64,000 nucleotides of DNA from Sphingomonas sp. 28-66-16 (lineage in GTDB: Bacteria > Pseudomonadota > Alphaproteobacteria > Sphingomonadales > Sphingomonadaceae): contig NCGF01000010.1 of the NCBI GenBank assembly GCA_002281485.1, positions 113,512 through 177,511 of the forward strand. The letters run 5' to 3'. The notes below the pieces were generated by a model that was given only the letters and a program-made list of their open reading frames with translations, made no database searches and had not been told where the DNA came from. This document shows positions 40,675 to 48,339 of this stretch, in pieces. Made by a program: the position numbers and the translations under genes. Within the stretch, counting starts at the first letter, position 1, and each line of letters begins with the position of its first letter.

Positions 40675-40796
40675 CCGAAAACCGCCGATTGTGCCCTTTT
40701 GGCAACAGGTGCGATTATTTGTGCGCTTGCGTGGAAACCTTCCATTGGCTAGGGAGTTCGGGCTGTCCGTAGTGACACTCAAGAAAGGGGATTATG

Positions 40797-41921
40797 ATGC
40801 GGAAGCTTGCCGTTACCTTGGCACTTGCCTCCACTGCTCTCGCCACGCCCGCCCTCGCCCGTGACAAGGCCTGGTATGTCGGCGTCGATGGTGGTTCGAC
40901 GATCGTCCAGACGATCAATTACAACATCGGAGCCTTGCCTCGCGCGGCGCAAGCGGCGCATCGTTATGGCTATGATATCGACGGCAATATCGGTTACGAT
41001 TTCGGCGGTTTCCGCCTCGAAACCGAAGTGGCCTACAAGCGCGCTCGTCTCGACACCTACAGCTCGACGACGACCACGCCGGCGTTTAACGGGGCCGGTG
41101 CCCTCGGCAACGCGCCGGTCGGCCGCTATACGGGCTATGGATCAACCTCGGCGCTCAGCTTCATGGTCAATGGCCTCATCGACTTTGGCAGCGATGACGG
41201 TCTGTCGGGCTTCGTCGGTGGCGGTGTTGGTATTGCTCGCATCAAGGCGAACAACTACTCAATCAACCAGTTCGGCGCATTCCTGAACGATTCGGACACC
41301 CGCTTCGCCTATCAGGGGATTGCCGGCGTCCGCATGCCCATCGACGATCATCTCGACGTCTCGCTGAAGTATCGCTTCTTCACGGCGCCGGATGCCCGCT
41401 TCGTGGACGTTCGTGGCCGCACCAACAGCGGCACCTTCCGTTCGCACAGCTTCATGGGTGGGATCAGCTACAACTTCGGCGAACCGGCAGCTCCGCCGCC
41501 GCCGCCTCCCCCGCCGCCGCCACCCCCGCCGCCTCCGCCGCCACCGCCACCGCCGCCACCGGCAGTGGTCTGCTCGCCGGGTCCGTTCATCGTGTTCTTC
41601 GAATGGGACAAGTCGGACATCACGCCCGACGCCGCTTCGATCCTCGACAACGCGGTCACCGCCTATCAGAATTGCGGCAATGCGCAGGTGATGCTTGCAG
41701 GTCACGCCGATCGCTCGGGTACGCCGGCCTACAACGTCGCGCTCTCGCAGCGTCGCAACGAATCGGTGAAGGCTTATCTGTCTTCGCACTCGATTCCGGA
41801 AAGCGTCATCACGACGCAGGCGTTCGGCGAAAGCCGCCCGCGGGTCGAAACCGCCGATGGTGTTCGCGAAGTGCAGAACCGTCGCGTGGAAGTTACCTAC
41901 GGTCCGGGTTCGGGCAACTAA
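40797..41921 (+). CDS. OmpA-family outer membrane protein
   Basis: OmpA-type porins anchor the outer membrane to peptidoglycan. The 374-residue precursor has a signal peptide (LAVTLALASTALATPALA), an eight-strand beta-barrel region with alternating aromatic residues (WYVGVDGGSTIVQTINYNIG ... GISYNFGEP), a linker of about 26 almost consecutive prolines near residue 230-255, and a C-terminal OmpA-like domain: FFEWDKSDITPDAASILDNA and GHADRSGTPAYNVALSQRRN. An ATG three bases upstream is equivalent. A strong terminator follows. The proline tract is encoded by slippage-prone CCG/CCN codons. Confidence 0.94.
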   Translation: MRKLAVTLALASTALATPALARDKAWYVGVDGGSTIVQTINYNIGALPRAAQAAHRYGYDIDGNIGYDFGGFRLETEVAYKRARLDTYSSTTTTPAFNGAGALGNAPVGRYTGYGSTSALSFMVNGLIDFGSDDGLSGFVGGGVGIARIKANNYSINQFGAFLNDSDTRFAYQGIAGVRMPIDDHLDVSLKYRFFTAPDARFVDVRGRTNSGTFRSHSFMGGISYNFGEPAAPPPPPPPPPPPPPPPPPPPPPPPAVVCSPGPFIVFFEWDKSDITPDAASILDNAVTAYQNCGNAQVMLAGHADRSGTPAYNVALSQRRNESVKAYLSSHSIPESVITTQAFGESRPRVETADGVREVQNRRVEVTYGPGSGN

Positions 41922-41946
41922 GCCAAGAGCCTTTGATCGAACAATC

Positions 41947-41979
41947 GGGGAGGTCGACCATTGGTCGGCCTCCCTTTTT
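41947..41979 (+). terminator. Intrinsic terminator of the OmpA gene
   Basis: GGGAGGTCGACC, loop ATT, GGTCGGCCTCCC (one T-G wobble) followed by TTTTT. It lies 26 bases after the stop. On the other strand there is no T tract, so it serves the plus-strand gene. Confidence 0.9.
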
Positions 41980-42053
41980 GTTGGGTCGGGTGAAAGGGCG
42001 AGCCGCGGCTTCGGGTCTCAATAGAGTCGTTCGAACCGCAGCTCCGGAACGGG

Positions 42054-42824
42054 CTAGGCGCCCCCGGCCGCCGGGCTGGCGTCTGCGAGTCCAGCGGCGA
42101 GCCAGGCGGGGATCAGCGCGTCGCCCAGCGCGTCGATCCGGCGCCGTTCGATCATCAGCCCCAGCTCGGGGTAGCGCGCGCGGGTGCGTTCGCCCGCTTC
42201 GCCAATCGGGGCGACCACGAGCCGCCGGCTGACCTTGGCGCGGTGATGCATCCGGGCGGTATTCTCCTGCCCAACATAGCAGCCCTTGGTGAAGCTCACG
42301 CCGTTCAGCTCGCGCGCATTGCATTCGAGCCACAGGGTATCGCCATCGCCGAGCTCGTCGACGCCCTCGGTGACACCGAGCGCCAGCCGGTGCGCGCGCC
42401 ATGCCGCGCTCGCGTCACCTGCCATGTCGGGCGGCCCAAGCCACCGCGTGCCGAGAGTCGCAAGCCGTGGGTCGGCGACGCCACGCGCTGCCCCGTCAGC
42501 ACTTGGTGGTGCCCAATGGACCGCGCCATCGACCGGTTCGATCGTGATCGCGCGGCGCAGCCGATAGAGCGTCAAGCGCCGCGCAAGTGCCTCGGCTGAG
42601 GCGCGTGCGCAATCGATCAGCAGGCCGTCATCGGCGCCCCATAAGAGGAAATCGAACAGCACCTTACCCTGCGGGGTGAGCAGGCCTGCCCAGACGGCAG
42701 AACCCGCGCTGATCGCGCTGACATCCTGGGTGATCAGGCCCTGCACAAACCCGCGGACATCCTCCCCAGAAAGGCGGATCAGCGATCGGTCGGCGAGCAT
42801 CGTGGCGCATGGGGAAACGGTCAT
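42054..42824 (-). CDS. ygfZ: YgfZ/GcvT-family iron-sulphur maturation protein
   Basis: YgfZ proteins bind folate and help assemble or repair certain Fe-S clusters. The 256-residue product has the GcvT-like N-terminus (RLSGEDVRGFVQGLITQDVS; WAGLLTPQGKVLFDFLLW), and the diagnostic K-G-C-Y-x-G-Q-E segment in VSFTKGCYVGQENTARMHHR, containing the conserved Cys. The C-terminal beta-barrel part is short. It is a stand-alone minus-strand gene that converges on the OmpA gene. Confidence 0.9.
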   Translation of the reverse strand: MTVSPCATMLADRSLIRLSGEDVRGFVQGLITQDVSAISAGSAVWAGLLTPQGKVLFDFLLWGADDGLLIDCARASAEALARRLTLYRLRRAITIEPVDGAVHWAPPSADGAARGVADPRLATLGTRWLGPPDMAGDASAAWRAHRLALGVTEGVDELGDGDTLWLECNARELNGVSFTKGCYVGQENTARMHHRAKVSRRLVVAPIGEAGERTRARYPELGLMIERRRIDALGDALIPAWLAAGLADASPAAGGA

Positions 42825-42877
42825 GCCCCAAGATAGGCCATAGCGCGTGACGGCGAAAGGCGCGCGGTCGTCTCCGG

Positions 42878-43030
42878 TCAGGGTTCGTCGGTGAATCGCT
42901 TGACCTTGACGGGAAGCTGTTTGCCCTTGGTCCGCCGCGACGGCAGCTGGACCGGGTTCTTCTTTTTCCAGGCGGCCCAGCTCATCGGGCCATCGGGGGT
43001 GTCGATGATCGTGTCGTCAATGTCGCTCAT
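42878..43030 (-). CDS. Small basic protein, unknown
   Basis: A 50-residue product, MSDIDDTIIDTPDGPMSWAA followed by WKKKNPVQLPSRRTKGKQLP and VKVKRFTDEP. The acidic start, a WAAWKKK motif and a basic tail make it look like a genuine small protein. Its ATG overlaps the stop of the DoxX gene by 4 bases (ATGA on the minus strand), which strongly suggests co-translation. Family unknown to me. Confidence 0.6.
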   Translation of the reverse strand: MSDIDDTIIDTPDGPMSWAAWKKKNPVQLPSRRTKGKQLPVKVKRFTDEP

Positions 43031-43455
43031 GAGCCGATCCTAGCCGAACCTCGGCGCCAGGGCCAAGAGGTGGCCCCGCCGGCGAACAGCGCTGCCCAGA
43101 CGAGCACCGGCTGGAAGGCGAGCCGCGGGACATGATACCACGCCCCCAGATGCACCCCGCCGACCGCAACGCCATCGATCGCATGCTTGATGTTGGCGGG
43201 ATAGACGCACACCGCATAGGTCGCGAGCATGACGCCGGCGAGCCACCGCAGGCGCGGCATCCCGAGCGCCACGGCGCCCGCGATCTCGCACGCCCCGGTG
43301 ACGAGTACGGTCGTGCGCGGCAGCGGCACCCATCCAGGGACGATCGGCAGGAAAGCATCGGGTGATCGCAGGTGGACGATGCCGACGACCCCATAGCCAA
43401 TCATCAACAGCCAGCGCAGCCCTGTGCGGGCGGGGGCGAGCCGATCGCGCGTCAT
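43027..43455 (-). CDS. DoxX-like membrane protein
   Basis: This 142-residue protein has four hydrophobic helices (WLLMIGYGVVGIVHL; TVLVTGACEIAGAVALGMPR; WLAGVMLATYAVCVYPANIK; PVLVWAALFAGG). VHLRSPDAFLPIVPGWVPLP and GACEIAGAVAL match DoxX/DoxD-like proteins. Some DoxX members handle quinones or thiol redox, but function here cannot be specified. It lies 16 bases after the EipA gene on the same strand. Confidence 0.8.
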   Translation of the reverse strand: MTRDRLAPARTGLRWLLMIGYGVVGIVHLRSPDAFLPIVPGWVPLPRTTVLVTGACEIAGAVALGMPRLRWLAGVMLATYAVCVYPANIKHAIDGVAVGGVHLGAWYHVPRLAFQPVLVWAALFAGGATSWPWRRGSARIGS

Positions 43456-43471
43456 GGCCGCCGATCGTCCC

Positions 43472-44227
43472 TCAGAACGGCATCCACTTGGCCTTGGGGC
43501 GAAATTTCATATAACCCAGATTGACCCCGGCGCGCAGCCCGACCCCGAGCCGGATGGGAATCAGGACGATCTTGCCGCGCCGCAGATACGTCGCCGAAAA
43601 GCCCCCGACGAGATAGAGATGACCCTCGCCTTCGGGGAAGCGGCGAAAGATATCCTGCGAATCATAGAGATTGTAGACGAGCACGAAAATCTTGGAGGCA
43701 TTGCCGCCCGCATCGAAGCCGATCGACGGTCCCGTCCAGAAGATCGGGCGGTCACCCTCGATCCGGTGCGACAGGATACCGGAACCATAGCGCAACCCGA
43801 CCAGAATCGCGCCCGAGGCTTCGCGCCCGGCGATGTAAGCGGTGGGCTCGCCCTGATCGGCGAGGATACGCTCCAGAATCCCACCCAGCCCCTCTGCGCC
43901 CTTGCCGAAGACATTTTCGGCGGCGGTGAACAGATCGCGCCGCTGATAGGTGCGCGCGGCCTGGGTGGCTTCGGTCCGTTGGTCGGGCAGGGGAGGCTGA
44001 TCGGGGACCTGCCGATCGGGCAGCGTCCGATCGCTTTCCCGGAGCGGCTCGGCCGGCACTGGATCGCCATAGCGCGAATCGGGCGCGGGCGCCTGCTGGT
44101 TGCGTCGCGCGAGATCGCTGTCGATCGCGGTATCGGGATCGACCGTGCGGACCTGGCTGCTGGCCGGCCCCGCCGCGACCAGCGCCAGTGCCGCCGCGAG
44201 CAGGACTCGCTTTATTCCGTGTTGCAT
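43472..44227 (-). CDS. EipA family (DUF1134) periplasmic protein
   Basis: EipA proteins support cell-envelope integrity in Brucella. The 251-residue precursor has a signal peptide (GIKRVLLAAALALVAAGPAS), a Pro/Asp/Arg-rich linker (residues 30-95) and the DUF1134 core: LFTAAENVFGKGAEGLGGIL, ASGAILVGLRYGSGILSHRI, IFWTGPSIGFDAGGNASKIF and VLVYNLYDSQDIFRRFPEGE, ending in GVNLGYMKFRPKAKWMPF. The role in this organism is inferred from the family. Confidence 0.9.
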   Translation of the reverse strand: MQHGIKRVLLAAALALVAAGPASSQVRTVDPDTAIDSDLARRNQQAPAPDSRYGDPVPAEPLRESDRTLPDRQVPDQPPLPDQRTEATQAARTYQRRDLFTAAENVFGKGAEGLGGILERILADQGEPTAYIAGREASGAILVGLRYGSGILSHRIEGDRPIFWTGPSIGFDAGGNASKIFVLVYNLYDSQDIFRRFPEGEGHLYLVGGFSATYLRRGKIVLIPIRLGVGLRAGVNLGYMKFRPKAKWMPF

Positions 44228-44384
44228 CAGCTACGCCTTTTACCCAAGCGCCCTTCCCTAGCGAGTGCAGGCGCACCGCGGCAACGCCGCGGCGACGGTC
44301 CGAGTCGATTTCGCGCCCGGCTGCACGCAAGCGACAGTTGAACCTGCGCGCCGCGCCGTCTATAGCGCCCGCTTGCCGCCAGCT

Positions 44385-44477
44385 GGAGACGTGGGTGAGT
44401 GGCTGAAACCAGCGGTTTGCTAAACCGCCGTACGGGGTTTACTCGTACCGAGGGTTCGAATCCCTCCGTCTCCGCCA
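44385..44477 (+). tRNA. tRNA-Ser (GCU anticodon)
   Basis: GGAGACG pairs with CGTCTCC (acceptor stem), followed by G and CCA. The anticodon arm is GCGGT-TTGCTAA-ACCGC with GCT at 44419-44421. A long variable arm (CGTACGGGGTTTACTCGTACCG) and the T-arm GAGGGTTCGAATCCCTC are typical of type II tRNA-Ser. It reads AGC/AGU codons. A tyrosine integrase gene starts 187 bases downstream, so its 3' end is likely the attachment site. Confidence 0.95.
44449..44477. other. Probable attachment site (3' end of tRNA-Ser)
   Basis: The T-arm to CCA part of tRNA-Ser is the typical core for P4-type integrases. The integrase gene lies directly downstream and is oriented away. The matching copy that would mark the far end of the island is not found elsewhere in this window. 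Confidence 0.5.
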
Positions 44478-44549
44478 TTTTGCTGTTTTTCGACGTTCGT
44501 CAGAGTTCGAAAAAACGCCATAAGGCACTTATACAAAACGACAAATCTC

Positions 44550-44577
44550 CGCCAACGCTCGTATACGATCGCTGGCG
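44550..44577. promoter_or_regulatory. 28-bp palindrome between att site and integrase
   Basis: A near-perfect palindrome with arms CGCCA/TGGCG and centre TCGTATACGA; only two position pairs fail to match. It lies 73 bases after the tRNA. It may bind a repressor or a directionality factor. Confidence 0.5.
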
Positions 44578-44590
44578 TTCGTGAAGTCTT

Positions 44591-44614
44591 GTGGGACTGA
44601 GTGTGGGACTGAGT
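44591..44614. repeat. Two tandem copies of GTGGGACTGAGT
   Basis: A perfect 12-bp direct repeat between the tRNA-Ser 3' end and the integrase. Short direct repeats in this place often are arm-type integrase or excisionase sites; that role is inferred. Confidence 0.65.
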
Positions 44615-44663
44615 GTCCTTGGTGGGCTTCAAAAAGGCGCCACAGGATGCTATGATCCGCGGC

Positions 44664-45917
44664 ATGGGAAAGCTCACCAAAGCAATCATCGAGGCTCTAA
44701 AAGAGCCTGGTCGGTATGCCGATGGTGACGGACTTTACCTGAAGATATCGCCAAGCGGCGGCAAAAGCTGGGTTCTGCGCATCCAGATCAAGGGCACGCG
44801 CCGTGACATCGGTTTAGGCGACGCGCGTTATGTTCCTGCTCCCACAGCACGGCTGGAAGCCGCTGCGGCGAAGAAGCTGGCGGCGGCGGGCATCGATCCG
44901 CTTGAGGAACGTCGCAAGGTCGCAAAGGTCGTTCCAACCTTCGAACAGGCCGCCAAGAAAGCGCATGCCGAGATGGTGAAGGGCTGGAAGAACGGCAAGC
45001 ACACCAAGCAATGGATCAAGACGCTGGAGCTCTACGCCTATCCCAAGCTGGGCAAGCTAAAGGTCGACAAGATCGACGGCCCGATGATTCGTGACGTTCT
45101 CGCGGAAATCTGGCTGGACATCCCGGAAACCGCGAGGCGCGTGCGACAGCGTATCGGCACGGTACTCGATTGGTCATTCTCGAACGGCTTCCGCGATACC
45201 GAGGCCCCGATGCGTTCCATCTCGAAAGGGCTACCTCGTCAGCCTAAGAAGACCGGCCACTTCGCCGCTCTTCCGTACCCAGAGGTGCCGTCGTTCCTTG
45301 CTCGTCTGCGAGCGAAGGATCTATCGGCGAGCCAATTGGCGCTCGAAGCGCTTATTCTCACAGCCGTCCGATCGGGCGAGGTGCGCGGTGCTCGTTGGCC
45401 CGAACTGAATAACGATCTCACGCTTTGGACCATTCCCGGCGATCGGATGAAGGCCGGTGTGGATCATATCGTGCCGCTTTCTCCGCAAGCGGCTGACGTA
45501 TTCCGCCGTGCGCGGGCACTTCAGGTCGAAAATTGCGATCTCGTCTTTCCAAGCAGTGCTTCAGCTAATGTCTTATCCGACATGGCGCTCTTGGAGCTTG
45601 TGCGAGGCATGGGTGTCGCTGCCACCGTCCACGGATTTCGATCGAGCTTCCGGGACTGGGCTGCCGAGGAGACCGATTTTGCTCGGGAAATCCCGGAAGC
45701 CGCGCTTGCCCACACGCTCGAGAATAAGGTCGAGGCTGCCTATCGCCGAACCGATTTTCTCGCGAAGCGTCGGGCGCTGATGGCCACGTGGGCCGACTAC
45801 TGCGTCGGCAAGGCTAAGGTTTGCGCCCGGAAGCCAGTTCGCGAAAGGTCTTCCTTGGTCGACCGCGCTTCCGCAGCGTCGGCGCCGCGACGACAGCCTC
45901 GCGCTGTCGCTCGATAA
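44664..45917 (+). CDS. int: P4-type tyrosine integrase
   Basis: This enzyme inserts and excises the element at the tRNA gene. From the ATG at 44664 the product has 417 residues. The N-terminal DUF4102-type arm-binding domain reads YADGDGLYLKISPSGGKSWV, the core-binding domain follows at about 90-185, and the catalytic domain has Arg in LTAVRSGEVRGARW, H-x-x-R in TVHGFRSSFRDWAAEE and the Tyr in VEAAYRRTDFLAKRR. Upstream in-frame starts at 44613 and 44652 are possible. The C-terminal tail of about 35 residues overlaps the end of an AlpA-like gene on the opposite strand by 104 bases. Confidence 0.9.
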   Translation: MGKLTKAIIEALKEPGRYADGDGLYLKISPSGGKSWVLRIQIKGTRRDIGLGDARYVPAPTARLEAAAAKKLAAAGIDPLEERRKVAKVVPTFEQAAKKAHAEMVKGWKNGKHTKQWIKTLELYAYPKLGKLKVDKIDGPMIRDVLAEIWLDIPETARRVRQRIGTVLDWSFSNGFRDTEAPMRSISKGLPRQPKKTGHFAALPYPEVPSFLARLRAKDLSASQLALEALILTAVRSGEVRGARWPELNNDLTLWTIPGDRMKAGVDHIVPLSPQAADVFRRARALQVENCDLVFPSSASANVLSDMALLELVRGMGVAATVHGFRSSFRDWAAEETDFAREIPEAALAHTLENKVEAAYRRTDFLAKRRALMATWADYCVGKAKVCARKPVRERSSLVDRASAASAPRRQPRAVAR

Positions 45918-46095
45918 AGGCTTCGAGACTTGCCCTGATGACGAGGGTCGCGCGACCGAGTTTGATGATCTCGATTTCCCGTGCGCCGATCAGCTCATAG
46001 ATTTTCGTCTTTCCGATCCCAAGCAATCGAGCCGCCTCCGTCACCCTGACGGTCAAGGCCATTGAACGGCCAGATCGACTTGGAGGATTCGTCAC
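45814..46095 (-). CDS. AlpA/excisionase-type helix-turn-helix protein
   Basis: This 93-residue product has the MerR-like excisionase pattern VTEAARLLGIGKTKIYELIG followed by AREIEIIKLGRATLVIRASL, where a beta-turn carries the sugar-backbone contacts, and a basic tail (KRGRPRKTFREL). Such proteins regulate integrase genes or promote excision. The GTG start overlaps the DUF2274 stop; an inner ATG gives an 82-residue form. It is the last gene of the transfer operon and runs 104 bases into the integrase 3' end, so sense-antisense coupling is possible. Confidence 0.75.
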   Translation of the reverse strand: MTNPPSRSGRSMALTVRVTEAARLLGIGKTKIYELIGAREIEIIKLGRATLVIRASLEAFIERQREAVVAAPTLRKRGRPRKTFRELASGRKP

Positions 46096-46316
46096 GACCG
46101 TGAGCTGCCCTTCTCCCGCGCTTTGGCGAAGCCGCGATCAGTCGCCAGGAAATTGGCCAGCATGTGCGGGATCAACTCGGTGACCGGCTCCTCGCTGCCA
46201 TAGGTCTGGGCGTAACACCGGGCGTAGTCATGCAAGGTTTCGTGCATATCGGGGGTGATCGTGATCGAGAGCTTGACCGGCGTGCGGTCAGGCAGCTTGG
46301 CAAGTTTCAGTTCCAT
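46092..46316 (-). CDS. DUF2274 protein of the trb operon
   Basis: A 74-residue product, ELKLAKLPDRTPVKLSITIT then DMHETLHDYARCYAQTYGSE and ELIPHMLANFLATDRGFAKA, the ribbon-helix-helix-like DUF2274 pattern. This family is nearly always found right after trbI in alphaproteobacterial conjugative elements. It overlaps trbI by 10 bases. It may act as a DNA-binding regulator of the operon. Confidence 0.85.
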   Translation of the reverse strand: MELKLAKLPDRTPVKLSITITPDMHETLHDYARCYAQTYGSEEPVTELIPHMLANFLATDRGFAKAREKGSSRS

Positions 46317-47500
46317 GGTCCGGCTCCACCGCGTCGGGGCTCGAGGACCAGATCGCGGGTCACCAGCACGCGAACAGGCGCGCCAGGCCGGATGGTGATC
46401 GTCGGCTGGATGTCGAGATTGCGCTGCGTGATCTGGTCGCCGGCGCGTGCCGTATTCGATTGTGCCGACTCCCGGATCGCCTGGACGAGATCGCTCTCGC
46501 CCGAGATCGTCAACTCCGAACCCACTCCAAGCATCGTGGCGATGGCTACGCCCTTGAGCAGCGTCCAGGTGTGAAAGTCGACCTTATCGGCCAAGCCGGC
46601 ATACCCCGACGGATCAGTCGCAGGCATGTTGTCCAGACGGACCGAGCTGCCATCCGGCAGGATCAGCCGTTGCCATATGACCATCGCGCGTCGCTGCCCA
46701 AATGCGACCACGCTATCGTATTTGCCGATCAGCCGGGAGCCCTGCGGCACGAGCAGGATGCTGCCCGTCACGGAGTCGAAGACGTTTTGCGTCACTTGGG
46801 CGGTGACCATACCCGGCAGGTCGGAGTTAAGCCCGGTGATAAGGCTCGCGGCGATCACGCTCCCGGCGAGTATTGTATTCGGCGACATGGGCGGCACCAG
46901 CCCGCCGGAATTGAGATCACTTCCGGTATCGCGCGCCAACGCGAATTGCTCCTTGCGCGTACCAGTCGCAGCTGGAGCAGCATTAGGCGCGCCGGTCGCC
47001 GCCGCCGAATCGACAGCGGCAGGAGCCGTTGCGCCCCTGCCGGTCGCCACTTGGGCCATCAGGCCGGATTCGCGCGCCGCCTTGAGATCGGCGAGGCGCT
47101 GCTGCCGTGCCGCTTCCACTGTGTTAGCCCGCGACGGAGCGACCTCGACCCCAGCGCGCTCTTGGGCGCGCAGGATCGGACGACCGAGATCGCCGGGCAA
47201 GGGCGGGCCGAGCTTCGGCGCATCGCCGTAGCTGGTCGGAAGCCCGGACAGTGCATCCGACGCCGGCTTCGCCAAGGGCTGCGACAATTCGCTGTCCTGT
47301 GCGACCTGGCGGAACACCTGCGGCTTCAGTGCCATCCAGGCGATGCCCATGAGGCTCACCGATCCGAGCGCCGCCGCGCCGATGATGGCGCCCCGCCGGA
47401 AGCGTATCGCTCGCACCGGACGAGCCCGGATGCTTAGCGTTTCGGGATCGACCTTCGCGGGCATGGGCACCGGGGGGTCGGTGGCGATGGCGTCCGTCAT
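46307..47500 (-). CDS. trbI: Conjugal transfer protein TrbI (VirB10 type)
   Basis: TrbI spans the envelope and links inner-membrane ATPases to the outer-membrane core. The 397-residue product has an N-terminal membrane helix (GAIIGAAALGSVSLMGIAWM), a Pro/Ala-rich periplasmic linker, and the VirB10 barrel domain: NTILAGSVIAASLITGLNSD, VTQNVFDSVTGSILLVPQGS, LIGKYDSVVAFGQRRAMVIW, SYAGLADKVDFHTWTLLKG-type segment, ending in TITIRPGAPVRVLVTRDLVL. Overlaps trbG by 4 bases. Confidence 0.94.
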   Translation of the reverse strand: MTDAIATDPPVPMPAKVDPETLSIRARPVRAIRFRRGAIIGAAALGSVSLMGIAWMALKPQVFRQVAQDSELSQPLAKPASDALSGLPTSYGDAPKLGPPLPGDLGRPILRAQERAGVEVAPSRANTVEAARQQRLADLKAARESGLMAQVATGRGATAPAAVDSAAATGAPNAAPAATGTRKEQFALARDTGSDLNSGGLVPPMSPNTILAGSVIAASLITGLNSDLPGMVTAQVTQNVFDSVTGSILLVPQGSRLIGKYDSVVAFGQRRAMVIWQRLILPDGSSVRLDNMPATDPSGYAGLADKVDFHTWTLLKGVAIATMLGVGSELTISGESDLVQAIRESAQSNTARAGDQITQRNLDIQPTITIRPGAPVRVLVTRDLVLEPRRGGAGPWN

Positions 47501-48339
47501 GCGCCCCTCCGCTTAGCGGTCCGCGACACGCGATCGATGCGGACCACCTGCTGCTTCTTAAGGCCAAGCCGTAGCTCGGCGGCATCGAAGATCCGATCGA
47601 CTATGTAGAAGCGCTCGCGTAGCCGGTAATTGACCAGCTCGGCTTTGCCGTCGGCACCGACGACGAACAGCGGCGGCGCCTCGCCATTTGCGAGCGATGC
47701 CGGGAATTCGACATAGGTCTTCGACCCGTCATCGAACACGCGCAGCGGCCGCCAGGCCGGCCTGTCGCCGCTGATGGTATAGTTGAAATGCAACTGCTCG
47801 ATCGCGAGCCCGGTAGCGATCGAGGCCGCAGCCTGCGCTGCCTCGGCCTTGCGGCGCAGCGCCAGCAGCTCGTCCTGCGGATAGGTCCAGCGCATCGATG
47901 ACAAGGCGGTCGCCGAAGTGCTGACCAGCCGGACGTGGTAGGTGCGGCGGTCGGTCGTGATGACGAGGTTGGTGGTTAGGCCCGCCGAGTAGGGCTTCAC
48001 CAAGACATGCGTTTGCCGGGTCTCACCCGCGCCGCTCGTGGTATCGCCGATGACCCAGCGGGCGGTATCGCCGCTCGCGACGGCGACCAAGTTCTCACCT
48101 GGCTCGAGTACGATGTCTGTGACCAGCCCCGGCGCGGCATAGGCCTGAAAGATCGTGCTCTCGCTATACGGATAGACCTGCGCGCCACTAACGAACCCTG
48201 CGGCTGCAGGCTCGATCGTCGCGTTTCGTGTCGCCGACTGGACGGTTCTCAACGGGGTTGGTGCGGACCGGCTCTGCGCGAATGCAGGATTCGCGATGAG
48301 GATGCCGGCGATCGCCGGCAGAAGGGCATGTTTCATCAC
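47497..48339 (-). CDS. trbG: Conjugal transfer protein TrbG (VirB9 type)
   Basis: TrbG forms part of the outer-membrane core ring. The 280-residue precursor has a signal peptide (KHALLPAIAGILIANPAFA), then PYSESTIFQAYAAPGLVTDI and LEPGENLVAVASGDTARWVI, and the C-terminal beta domain YTISGDRPAWRPLRVFDDGS, KTYVEFPASLANGEAPPLFV and LVNYRLRERFYIVDRIFDAA. It overlaps trbI and trbF by 4 bases each. Confidence 0.94.
   Translation of the reverse strand: MMKHALLPAIAGILIANPAFAQSRSAPTPLRTVQSATRNATIEPAAAGFVSGAQVYPYSESTIFQAYAAPGLVTDIVLEPGENLVAVASGDTARWVIGDTTSGAGETRQTHVLVKPYSAGLTTNLVITTDRRTYHVRLVSTSATALSSMRWTYPQDELLALRRKAEAAQAAASIATGLAIEQLHFNYTISGDRPAWRPLRVFDDGSKTYVEFPASLANGEAPPLFVVGADGKAELVNYRLRERFYIVDRIFDAAELRLGLKKQQVVRIDRVSRTAKRRGA

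Noticed and set aside
37561-40782. 1073-codon open frame on the minus strand
   Set aside because: It lies antisense to GTA gp14, gp15 and DUF2793 genes with clear homology; Arg/Asp/His-rich translation is typical of antisense frames in high-GC DNA.
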